Source: Sphingomonas sp. IC081
GTDB lineage: Bacteria; Pseudomonadota; Alphaproteobacteria; Sphingomonadales; Sphingomonadaceae
Assembly: GCF_006874585.1 (NCBI RefSeq)
Contig: NZ_CP029761.1
Coordinates: forward strand, 3,684,001-3,748,000
Length of the DNA stretch: 64,000 bases
Direction: 5' to 3'
Every line of letters begins with the position of its first letter. The first letter of the stretch is position 1. The notes beneath the pieces were generated by a model. That model did no database searches. It saw only the letters and a program-made list of their open reading frames with translations, and had not been told where the DNA came from. Shown here piece after piece: positions 7,593-14,846 of the stretch. The position numbers were made by a program, and so were the translations under genes.

Positions 7593-10163
7593 ATGCTGCC
7601 GACCGTATTTCTGTCGCTTTCTGGCATCGACGTAAATTTCGTCGGCAACGTCGAGCGCAACATTCCGCCAGGAATGGCATATTTCTATCCAAAGAGCTTT
7701 GAGAACGGCGAGAACCTCATCTCGGCGATGGAAGAACGGGTGGCAGAGAGCCGCATATTCGTACTTTTCGCATCGCGCGCATCAGTCGATTCCGTTTGGG
7801 TTCAATTTGAGATCGAGCGCGCGCGTCTCAATAAAATCCAGAACCCGGGGTTCCGATGTTTTGTCTTCCCTGTTGAGCCCGGTGTTGACCGAGCCAAGCT
7901 CCCCGCATGGATGCGCGAGGCATGGATTTCGTCGGCCGGCCACACCGCCAAAGATATCGCCCGTTATCTACGTGGTGTGCTGGCGAGCATGGCGGAGCTT
8001 AGCGGGACGATCCTACCGCCACTCGGGCGCGGCGGCCTTATCGACAAAGCACGCCGTGAGTATCAGAATGCCACGTTCACTAACAAGGTCGCTCCAGGCC
8101 TGTTCCTGTTCGCCGGCCACGCCGGCATTGGCCGCCGAACGGTCAAACGTCTTCTCATTCCGACACTTTTCCCAACACGGCCTGAGATGAACTACGGACC
8201 GGAGTTTGAACTTCCGCCCCATGCCGACCTCAGCGACATCTACCGCGCCGTTCGACAGGAGTTGGAAGACCACTTTTCGATTAAAGAATTCGAAAGAGCC
8301 TTGGCCGTTTTCAATGATGCGTCGATCGACGAGCAGGTCGACGAAATCCTTCGGTCGATGTGTCACTTCGCTGACCTTGGTCAGACGGTGACGATAGCCA
8401 TTGGCCTCAGCCTGTACGAGGATCGCGGCGAACTTAAGCCTTGGGCCGCTGCGCTGTTGAGTGCTGCCGCGCGGTTTGACCAACTCAAGCTATGTCTGAT
8501 CTCTGCGCGCCAGCTGAAATTCAAAGACCTGCGACCGCTGAAGAATGTCCAACAGGTGGACGTCGAACAGCTCGAGGCGCCCGACGTTCGGACTCTAATC
8601 TTGGAGACAATACCGGTTTTCGGAGGAGCACCTGCTCTGCCAAACGACACGGTGATCCAGTCAATCGGAGGGCATCCAACCGTAGCGCGTACCGTCGCCC
8701 GCCTCATTGCCCATGGTGGCCCGGTGGTCGTCGACAGCGACCCAAAGCAAATCCATGATATTCAGGAAGAGATCCTAGCAGAAAGCCTCAGCTTTGATCG
8801 CCTGACGCCGGTCGAGCGTGACATTCTCTCGATTCTGAGCTGGGTTCCTCAGCTTAATGGACGAATGATGGCCGACATCATCCAAGACCATCACGGCATC
8901 AAGCAAGAGGAAATGGTTGAAACGATCGAGTTTTTGATTGCCGGCTGCCTCATGCAGATCAGCGGTTCCAACTACCTTATCTCCGCGCCGATCCGAGGGA
9001 TGTTTCGCCGGAAGCATGGTTACGGAAGCATCGAACTTCGCACCGTCTTCGCGCGCTTCCTGAAGGCTGAATGGGCCGCCGCCGTCGAAAATGACGAACT
9101 GAGAGCCGAATTGTTCGACGCTTTTGTCTACATGACCGCACTGGAGGGAGGCACACTCCCCAAGGAATTCAAGGGCCTTCTCTTGCCCTCGACCCTGCAA
9201 GACCTCGTTCGTGACGCCTATGATCGACGTCATATCGACGATCACGCTCTTGATCGAGTCGTGGCATGGGGAATGCCCGCTATCGACATGAAAATGGACG
9301 AGAATACCCGAGAGGAGATTCTGTCTTACCTGCTGCGCGCGCTGGTCCGGCTTGGCTCTCCCGATGCCAACCGAGTGCTCGGTTTCATTAAGGACAGTGG
9401 TTTCCGATCAGCTGCCTATCTTGAGGCGTTTCAAATTCGCTTATCTAGTGGCGATTTGAATGACGCTGTTTTGCGGCTTCGCGAAGCACGCAAGATCGGC
9501 AAATATATGAACAGCGTGATCGCCGATCTCGCCATTTGCCTCAAACTCCTCGGGCGGTGGACCGATTTAGATACGCTTCTGCAAGAGGAGGTCCGCAGGG
9601 TTGATCGTAATCCTGTTCTTCTGGACATCAAAATTGGAATTCTCGTTGCCGCAGGCGAATTTCCAGAGGCCGAGCGTGAAATTGGACGGCTTCGTGCGAT
9701 GCCGTTCGATGACGGGCGAGCGGACTCGCGCGAGGCGACTATCCTGATGAACCGTGATCGTGATTTCGAAGGCGCATATAAACTGCTGACTGCTGTGCTG
9801 AACCGTCAAACACGCGGAGCGCTGGGGGTTCGCCGGCTTCGTGCTTTGGCTGCGGCCCGCGGTAAGCGCTACGAGGAGGCGCGGCGGGACGCGACCCATT
9901 TGCGTCCTAGGCAGGGCGGCGAAGACGCCTATCAGCGTATCGAAGCCGAAATCATGCTCACGCAGAAGGACTATGATGGTGCAGAGGCTGCACGGCGAAA
10001 GGTCCGTTCTGAAACGGTGCAGGATCGCTTGCTCGGCGCTCGCATTCTCGAGGCCAAGGGGCTCGATATCCAGACTCCCTTCGACCAACGTCAATCGCTT
10101 CTCAATGAAGCGGCTACGATTCGGCAGGCGAATCGATCCGTCGACGAGTATGATTTCGATTGA
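7593..10163 (+). CDS. TIR-STAND NTPase-helical repeat protein, probable anti-phage defence
   Basis: This 856-residue protein has three parts. Residues 1-130 form a TIR domain: TVFLSLSGID, then SVWVQFEIER with Trp69 and Glu73 in the position of the catalytic NADase glutamate. Residues 165-470 look like a STAND-type NTPase with a P-loop GHAGIGRRT (175-183), a sensor-like LISAR and a winged-helix segment beginning LTPVERDIL. Residues 500-856 are helical TPR-like repeats, the expected ligand sensor. GAGGG precedes the ATG. Base composition is visibly more AT-rich than neighbouring genes, suggesting recent transfer. A role as an NAD-depleting abortive-infection sensor is inferred from related TIR-STAND proteins. 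Confidence 0.8.
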   Translation: MLPTVFLSLSGIDVNFVGNVERNIPPGMAYFYPKSFENGENLISAMEERVAESRIFVLFASRASVDSVWVQFEIERARLNKIQNPGFRCFVFPVEPGVDRAKLPAWMREAWISSAGHTAKDIARYLRGVLASMAELSGTILPPLGRGGLIDKARREYQNATFTNKVAPGLFLFAGHAGIGRRTVKRLLIPTLFPTRPEMNYGPEFELPPHADLSDIYRAVRQELEDHFSIKEFERALAVFNDASIDEQVDEILRSMCHFADLGQTVTIAIGLSLYEDRGELKPWAAALLSAAARFDQLKLCLISARQLKFKDLRPLKNVQQVDVEQLEAPDVRTLILETIPVFGGAPALPNDTVIQSIGGHPTVARTVARLIAHGGPVVVDSDPKQIHDIQEEILAESLSFDRLTPVERDILSILSWVPQLNGRMMADIIQDHHGIKQEEMVETIEFLIAGCLMQISGSNYLISAPIRGMFRRKHGYGSIELRTVFARFLKAEWAAAVENDELRAELFDAFVYMTALEGGTLPKEFKGLLLPSTLQDLVRDAYDRRHIDDHALDRVVAWGMPAIDMKMDENTREEILSYLLRALVRLGSPDANRVLGFIKDSGFRSAAYLEAFQIRLSSGDLNDAVLRLREARKIGKYMNSVIADLAICLKLLGRWTDLDTLLQEEVRRVDRNPVLLDIKIGILVAAGEFPEAEREIGRLRAMPFDDGRADSREATILMNRDRDFEGAYKLLTAVLNRQTRGALGVRRLRALAAARGKRYEEARRDATHLRPRQGGEDAYQRIEAEIMLTQKDYDGAEAARRKVRSETVQDRLLGARILEAKGLDIQTPFDQRQSLLNEAATIRQANRSVDEYDFD

Positions 10164-10335
10164 CGCTTTTGGCTCTGAGATGGCGGGTTGTGGTGATGGC
10201 AGTCGTTCTAGCGCGGGCTTTGAAACGTCTTGAGTTGGTTGGCAGCTGACGTGACGCCGCGTAAGCGTTGCACCCCCCGCTCCAACCCGACAGTCGCCTA
10301 CCGGCCCCGACCCGTCATCCATAATCCCTGGCACC

Positions 10336-10992
10336 TCAGTATTCGCTCTCTGAGACAGGCGGCGGCAAAATCGTTCCGCCAGATTTCCAGAGCACCCCAG
10401 TCGCTTGAACACGCATGCGATCTGCCGGAAGGGGGCGGTCGAAGCGGAACAGTTCGTCCAATGGGGCGTGCAGCCACGTGTCCCACTCTGCCTCATCGAG
10501 AATGACGGGGGAGCGGTCATGGATCGCGGCGAGTTCCGGCGCGTTTTCGGTCATGACGCCCGTGTAGCACGTGCCCCACTCGTCGCTGTCTCGCCACAGG
10601 CCGGCCCAGGCGAATGCCGGGCTGTCCTTCACCGACAGCCATGTCGTTGTCATCGACCCGGCCGGGCCAACCGCCTCGGCGTATGCCGCTGCGGGAATGA
10701 GGCAGCGCTGCGCGGGAAAAAGCGCCCACTGTTTCCAGAAGCCGTTCAGCTTGTCGAACCGGGCATTGTTGACCGGCTTGGGCTTCAGCGGTTGTCCGGC
10801 CTTGCCGCGCAGGTAGACCGGGAAGCCCCATGTCATCTGCTCGAGCACGCGCTCGCCGTCGACCAGGCGCACCACCCAGCCCGGCTCGCGCGGGTGAACA
10901 ATCGCGGGCCCCTCGTTGAACTCGCGCAACTGGCGCGCGCCGAAGAGGCTCTTGATGAGTTGGCGGTCGCCCGGTGTGTATCGGTTGCACAT
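10336..10992 (-). CDS. SRAP (HMCES/YedK-like) abasic-site processing protein
   Basis: This 218-residue protein crosslinks to abasic sites in single-stranded DNA. It starts MCNRY, so removal of Met exposes the essential Cys2. The active-site set is present: Asn76 (NAR), Glu106 (RCLIPAAAYAE) and His158 (HDRSPVIL). The start at 10992 is set by the need for an N-terminal cysteine, yet the frame stays open upstream with no stop (see the next entry). A LexA-type box lies ahead of that upstream segment, agreeing with the family's SOS association. It is convergent with the TIR gene. Confidence 0.85.
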   Translation of the reverse strand: MCNRYTPGDRQLIKSLFGARQLREFNEGPAIVHPREPGWVVRLVDGERVLEQMTWGFPVYLRGKAGQPLKPKPVNNARFDKLNGFWKQWALFPAQRCLIPAAAYAEAVGPAGSMTTTWLSVKDSPAFAWAGLWRDSDEWGTCYTGVMTENAPELAAIHDRSPVILDEAEWDTWLHAPLDELFRFDRPLPADRMRVQATGVLWKSGGTILPPPVSESEY

Positions 10993-11355
10993 GCAGGGAA
11001 GCTGCTGCGTTCCGCAGTCTGATTCAAGATCAGGCGCATACCGCCGTGCCAGGCGCCCCATCTGCACCGGATCGAGCGGCTCCACGCCCAGGCGATAGGC
11101 CCACGCGGCCACGGCACTGGCGAGGCTGGTGGTGTGGACATAGGTCGCGCCGCTGTCGAATTGGTGGAACGTGGACTGATAGGCGAGGTCTTCCCAAAAC
11201 GATGCCGCCTGCCACCGCTCCGCAACGCCGCGCTGGACCAGCAGTTCCAGCGCGAGGCGGTGCCCCCATGTCCGCTCTACGTCGCCGCCGTGTGCGCGTG
11301 CCGCCGCATCTTCAAGGACATGGAGCGCAAGGCGCGAGAGGCGGTCGATTCGCAT
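10993..11355 (-). CDS. Hypothetical segment in frame with and upstream of SRAP
   Basis: From the ATG at 11355 this frame encodes about 121 residues beginning MRIDRLSRLALHVLEDAAAR, then runs without a stop codon straight into the SRAP start MCNRY. The sequence is protein-like (helical start, aromatic-rich middle with FWEDLAYQS). I do not recognise its family. Either it is an N-terminal fusion, which would bury the SRAP catalytic cysteine, or SRAP is translated from its own internal start. An alternative ATG at 11373 falls inside the SOS box and is less likely. Confidence 0.5.
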
Positions 11356-11367
11356 GATGAGGGAATA

Positions 11368-11382
11368 GAACATAGCACGAAC
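11368..11382 (-). promoter_or_regulatory. LexA/SOS box (GTTC-N7-GTTC)
   Basis: On the minus strand the sequence reads GTTC-GTGCTAT-GTTC, the exact direct-repeat SOS box of alphaproteobacterial LexA. It lies 12 bases before the ATG at 11355. TTGCCG just upstream and TATTCC just downstream are spaced 18 bases and could be -35 and -10 elements. That would put the box inside the promoter and the transcript start near the ATG (possibly leaderless). This predicts DNA-damage induction of the SRAP transcript. Confidence 0.75.
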
Positions 11383-11735
11383 ATGCGGCAAGGGTGCCTG
11401 CGGCCGCCGCCCCATGGTGGTCGAGAGGCCCGCCCCACGCGCGCGGCGCGCCCTGCCTCTCGGTTGAAACATTATTACGTCTAGGCGCAACGGATCGGCC
11501 TTACGCTGACCCCGCGCGCCGCACTTGCCCCCACGCCTCGCCTGCTCGCTCTCTGGGCGGATTTTTCGCATGGTCGGGGGCGGTTCTGCACCCCTGAAAG
11601 GGCGGTTTTGGCCGGTGTCTGGCCGGGCAGGGCGCTTCGTGCATCATTTTGCGCCTTTTTGCACGAGCCATCCTGTTACGCGCCGTTTCAGTATGCCATT
11701 CACGGTGCACCATTTTCGGCGGGCGTGAGGGATAA
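11383..11735. other. Intergenic region without a supported gene
   Basis: This roughly 350-base gap separates the SRAP transcript from the rightward small ORF. It holds a 7-bp dyad, TCGTGCA (11637-11643) with TGCACGA (11660-11666), which could be an operator for the gene at 11736. An 80-codon minus-strand frame exists but shows no credible start signal or protein character. I see no tRNA or terminator here. Confidence 0.4.
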
Positions 11736-12032
11736 ATGGACAAGGCATTTGAAAGCGAAATTCTTGAGATTGCGGCACGTTACCGCGCGCAGGCGGCGGA
11801 ATTTCCTACTTTGTATCCGCCGCGCGCGGACGATTTGGGCCAGCATATCCGTATCCGGCGGGAAGTGCCGCTTGAGTGGATCGCGATGGCTGAAATCTTG
11901 GAAAAGGCCCGCCCTTTGCCAGAGCCTGCAGCTTTGAGGCGCGTGCTTGCGTCATTCGATTATGGGGTCGGTGAGATCGCGGAAGACCTTTGTCGTCGTT
12001 ACGACGAGCTTTCCGATTTCTTGACCGACTAA
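11736..12032 (+). CDS. Small prophage protein of unknown function
   Basis: This 98-residue, acidic, probably helical cytoplasmic protein begins MDKAFESEILEIAARYRAQ. GAGGG lies 5-6 bases before the ATG, a good ribosome site. It has no signal peptide or membrane segment and no motif I recognise. It is a lone rightward gene in the otherwise leftward integrase-proximal arm, a usual place for phage early or control genes. Size and position would suit a small regulator or immunity protein, but nothing in the sequence proves that. Confidence 0.6.
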   Translation: MDKAFESEILEIAARYRAQAAEFPTLYPPRADDLGQHIRIRREVPLEWIAMAEILEKARPLPEPAALRRVLASFDYGVGEIAEDLCRRYDELSDFLTD

Positions 12033-12209
12033 GCCGCAAAAACTCGCTGCCGCGCTTGGCACGCCCTTTGCTCTTGCCCCCCCTGGACACCCCGGGGCGG
12101 CGCAGCCGCCCCCGCGCGCCTTCTCCGTTGGCGCTCCGCTGATTGCGGGAATTACCTTCTAGGCATGGGGGCAATGCAAACTTGACGCCTAAGGGCGCCC
12201 CAAGCGCAC

Positions 12210-13148
12210 TTAGTCCTTTCTATCTGGTTCTGTAGGTGGGGAATGAAGCGGCATTTCCATACTTTCAGAGGCAAATGAAAGGATGCCGAGGCGGGCGTTG
12301 TAGGCCGCCTGTGCGGCTGCATCGCCGGGATGACGGATCGCGGCCCACTGGTCGGTCGGAATGTCGCCCATGAGGTCCGTCTCCGCGCGCACGAAGGCGG
12401 CTTCCCCGACCTTGGCGTCGCGTTCCTTCCCGCGCCGCAGGAAGTCGGCCGCGCCGGTCAGGGTCTTGCCCAGGCGGTCTGCCAGACGCTGCACGCGGTT
12501 GGGCACCTTGCCCGATCCGGAGCGCTCCGGGTGCGATGCGAGCGTCACCCCGCGCCGCTTCAGGATTTGCCGCATCGTCATCTGAATCGGGCTTGGGAGG
12601 CGCGTGATCTCGAAAAAGTACGCGTTGGGCGCGGCCTTGGTCGGCTGCTTTTTGTTGTCTGTCGGCTCGCACCGGCGCACCCAATCGATCAACCCAAGGT
12701 CGCGCAGGATGTTGAGGTGGCGATATACGGTGTCGCGGCCGCATTCGGCCGCACCGGCGATCATCTCATACGTTGCGATGCATTCGCCCGTTTTGAAATT
12801 GGTGAAGCCAAGCACGGCATCAAGCGTGTTGAGGACGTTCCACTTCAGAACCCGCCGCCTTTGGGGGGCAGCGCCCGGAGTGGCGGGGGCCTTCGACGAG
12901 GCTGCCCGATCTGCGGCAAAAGCGATGCGCGCGTCTTCGTTGGCGTGCTTGAACCACTTTTTCGCCACCTCGACGATCGTGGCTAGCACGATTTTTCCCT
13001 GCCGCGCGCTGCCGTCACCAAGGATGCGGCCGACCTGTGCGCGCGAATCGTTGACGTCAAAGGTCCGGCGCCAGAAGCGGACGCGGGCTTCCGAGGTCGG
13101 GATGCTGGCGGCACCGGCCAGCAGATTGCCAAACGAGACCGCGTTCAT
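12210..13148 (-). CDS. Winged-helix replication-like protein
   Basis: This 312-residue protein carries a helix-turn-helix at about residues 120-165 (TYEMIAGAAECGRDTVYRHLNILRDLGLI in outline, with the recognition helix near DTVYRHL). This pattern resembles wHTH domains of plasmid and phage replication initiators. The flanking regions are basic. GGAGG stands 7 bases before the ATG at 13148; a GTG one codon earlier is possible. It lies just downstream of the integrase on the same strand. It may initiate replication of the element or act as a regulator. I cannot assign it to GpA. Confidence 0.6.
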   Translation of the reverse strand: MNAVSFGNLLAGAASIPTSEARVRFWRRTFDVNDSRAQVGRILGDGSARQGKIVLATIVEVAKKWFKHANEDARIAFAADRAASSKAPATPGAAPQRRRVLKWNVLNTLDAVLGFTNFKTGECIATYEMIAGAAECGRDTVYRHLNILRDLGLIDWVRRCEPTDNKKQPTKAAPNAYFFEITRLPSPIQMTMRQILKRRGVTLASHPERSGSGKVPNRVQRLADRLGKTLTGAADFLRRGKERDAKVGEAAFVRAETDLMGDIPTDQWAAIRHPGDAAAQAAYNARLGILSFASESMEMPLHSPPTEPDRKD

Positions 13149-13170
13149 CACGCGGCCTCCGCTTGGGTGG

Positions 13171-14481
13171 TCAGCCTGCCGCTGTGGCGCGATCCTTGGC
13201 TCGCCACGGCCGGTGCGCCGGCAGCAGCAAGTGCGGCTCGGCCGCGCCCTGCATCAGCAGGTCGGCCCAGATCTGCGCCAGCTTCCGCCGCCGGGGCAGG
13301 TACATGGCGCGGTTGTAGATAGGTTCGACGCCCTGCTGCGCGTGCGCGAGCATCAGATCGATGATCGCGCGGTCGCGTTCCTGATCCTCCATCGCCGCGC
13401 GTTCGTTCATGATGGTCGAGAAGGTCGAGCGCCAACCATGGGGCACGTGTACCCCCCGATACCCCGCGAGCCGGTACACCTTGCTCAAGGTGCTGTCGCT
13501 GATCGGCTTCGTCCAGGCGCCGGGGCCGGGGAAGAGCCAGCTTGGCCCGTCCCGCGACTGGCAAGCCAGGCTTTCCGAGATCGCCGCCTTCGCGACGTCC
13601 GCCGCTTGCCGGGACAACGGAATGACGAATTCCCACGTGATGTCGCGCTTCTGCGACCGCGTGAGCTTCATTTTCTCGGCCGGGATGCGCCAGACCGGGT
13701 TCGCACCGTCCAGCCCCTCGAATTCCTGCCGCTCGGCCAGGCGAACGACGCCCGGCCGCGCTGCCGTCAGCGCCAGCAGGCGCGAGGCCAGCACCGTTGA
13801 CCAGTGCGACCCGGGCAAGTCCTCGACGTCCTTCAGGAGCTGCCGCGCGAATTCGACCTTGAGCGCGGCAGGGCGCAGCTTCGGGTCGGTGGGCAAAAGC
13901 GCCTTCTGGATGATCGCGGCCGGATCGGTCTCGGCCAGGCCCGAGGCAATCGCCCAGACGAACACTTCCGAGACGTGGTTGCGCACGCGGTGTGCCACGT
14001 CGTGCGAGCCGCGCTTCTCGATCCTGCGCACCATGTCCAGAACGACCGGTGGCGTGATGCCGCGTATCGGCTGCTTCCCGATCACCGGGAACACGTGCAG
14101 TTCCAAACGGCCGAGGATCGCTGCCGCGTACCGCGCGTTCAGCGTCTTGGCCTTGGCCTCGTGCCAGGCACGCGCGATTCGCTCGAAATTGTCGAAAGCA
14201 TCGGCCAGCGCCTGAATCTTGCGGGCTTGCTTCTCGGCCGAGGGATCGATCCCGTCGCGAAGCTGTGCCTGCGCCTTGTCGCGGGCGATCCGCGCGGCGC
14301 TGAGCGTCACTTCTGGGTAGGCCCCGATCGAGAGCGTCTTCTCTTTCCCGGCGAATCGATATTTGAGCCGCCAGAGCTTGGAGCCCGACTTGCGCACGAG
14401 CAGATACAGCCCTCTGTCGTCGGTCAGCTTGCGGTCTTTCTCGCCCGGAATCGCCTTCCGGCAGGCAGTGTCGGTTAGCAA
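13171..14481 (-). CDS. Tyrosine recombinase integrase (P4-type, Arm-binding domain)
   Basis: This 436-residue integrase inserts the prophage at the adjacent tRNA gene. The N-terminal arm-type DNA-binding domain is clear (GLYLLVRKSGSKLWRLKYRF, then YPEVTLSAAR). The central SAM-like domain and C-terminal catalytic domain follow, with HGWRSTFST giving the H-x-x-R pair and a Tyr near the C-terminus (EPIYNRAMY). I chose the TTG at 14481, ten bases after GGGGG, because the protein homology begins at LTDTACRKA. The frame remains open through the tRNA, which cannot be coding. Confidence 0.88.
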   Translation of the reverse strand: MLTDTACRKAIPGEKDRKLTDDRGLYLLVRKSGSKLWRLKYRFAGKEKTLSIGAYPEVTLSAARIARDKAQAQLRDGIDPSAEKQARKIQALADAFDNFERIARAWHEAKAKTLNARYAAAILGRLELHVFPVIGKQPIRGITPPVVLDMVRRIEKRGSHDVAHRVRNHVSEVFVWAIASGLAETDPAAIIQKALLPTDPKLRPAALKVEFARQLLKDVEDLPGSHWSTVLASRLLALTAARPGVVRLAERQEFEGLDGANPVWRIPAEKMKLTRSQKRDITWEFVIPLSRQAADVAKAAISESLACQSRDGPSWLFPGPGAWTKPISDSTLSKVYRLAGYRGVHVPHGWRSTFSTIMNERAAMEDQERDRAIIDLMLAHAQQGVEPIYNRAMYLPRRRKLAQIWADLLMQGAAEPHLLLPAHRPWRAKDRATAAG

Positions 14482-14630
14482 GGGTGAATACCCCCGATAC
14501 CCCCAACTGTACCCCCACGGGGCCTGCGCTTGGCTGAGACGAGTAGAGATTGCATAAGCCGTATGTCGCAGAAAAAGCGGCGGAAACGCAAGGCGTTCGC
14601 GCTTGATGGAGACCGGCTGAGATAGGGAAG

Positions 14631-14680
14631 TGGATGCCCCGCGAGGATTCGAACCTCGATAGACGGAATCAGAATCCGTA
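14631..14680. mobile_element. Probable prophage attachment site (attR/attL side at tRNA-Gln)
   Basis: Tyrosine integrases of this type recombine within the 3' half of a tRNA gene. Here the tRNA 3' end faces the integrase and the P2-like genes. The duplicate of the tRNA 3' segment that would mark the other prophage end is not in the window; it should lie to the left of position 1. The right edge of the prophage is therefore placed here, with its exact core unknown. Confidence 0.5.
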
Positions 14681-14704
14681 GTCTTACCATTAGACGACGG
14701 GGCA
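14631..14704 (-). tRNA. tRNA-Gln (anticodon CTG)
   Basis: Read on the minus strand, the gene starts TGCCCCG and ends CGGGGCA-T-CCA, with an encoded CCA. The D-arm, an anticodon stem ACGGA/TCCGT with loop TTCTGAT, and the T-arm GGTTCGAATCC are all present. The anticodon CTG reads CAG. The element's integrase lies about 150 bases off the 3' end, so the gene is the probable integration target and has been kept intact by the inserted copy. Confidence 0.93.
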
Positions 14705-14846
14705 TCGGGAGGCGCCCCTCTAGTAGCGGTCGTGATTCGGGTCAACACCCTTTTTTACCGCCCTTGCTCCTTTCTCGTCTGGGCGTTAGCATCGGCGCAG
14801 GTATCCGCCACGCATGGCGGCAGATTTTTTGAAGAGATTTTGAAAT

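Noticed and set aside
9567..10520. 317-codon minus-strand frame overlapping the end of the TIR gene and the SRAP gene
   Set aside because: It conflicts with two well-supported genes and shows no domain or ribosome site.
11501..11743. 80-codon minus-strand frame in the gap right of SRAP
   Set aside because: It is Arg/Pro-rich without recognisable features or ribosome site, and overlaps the start of the rightward small gene.
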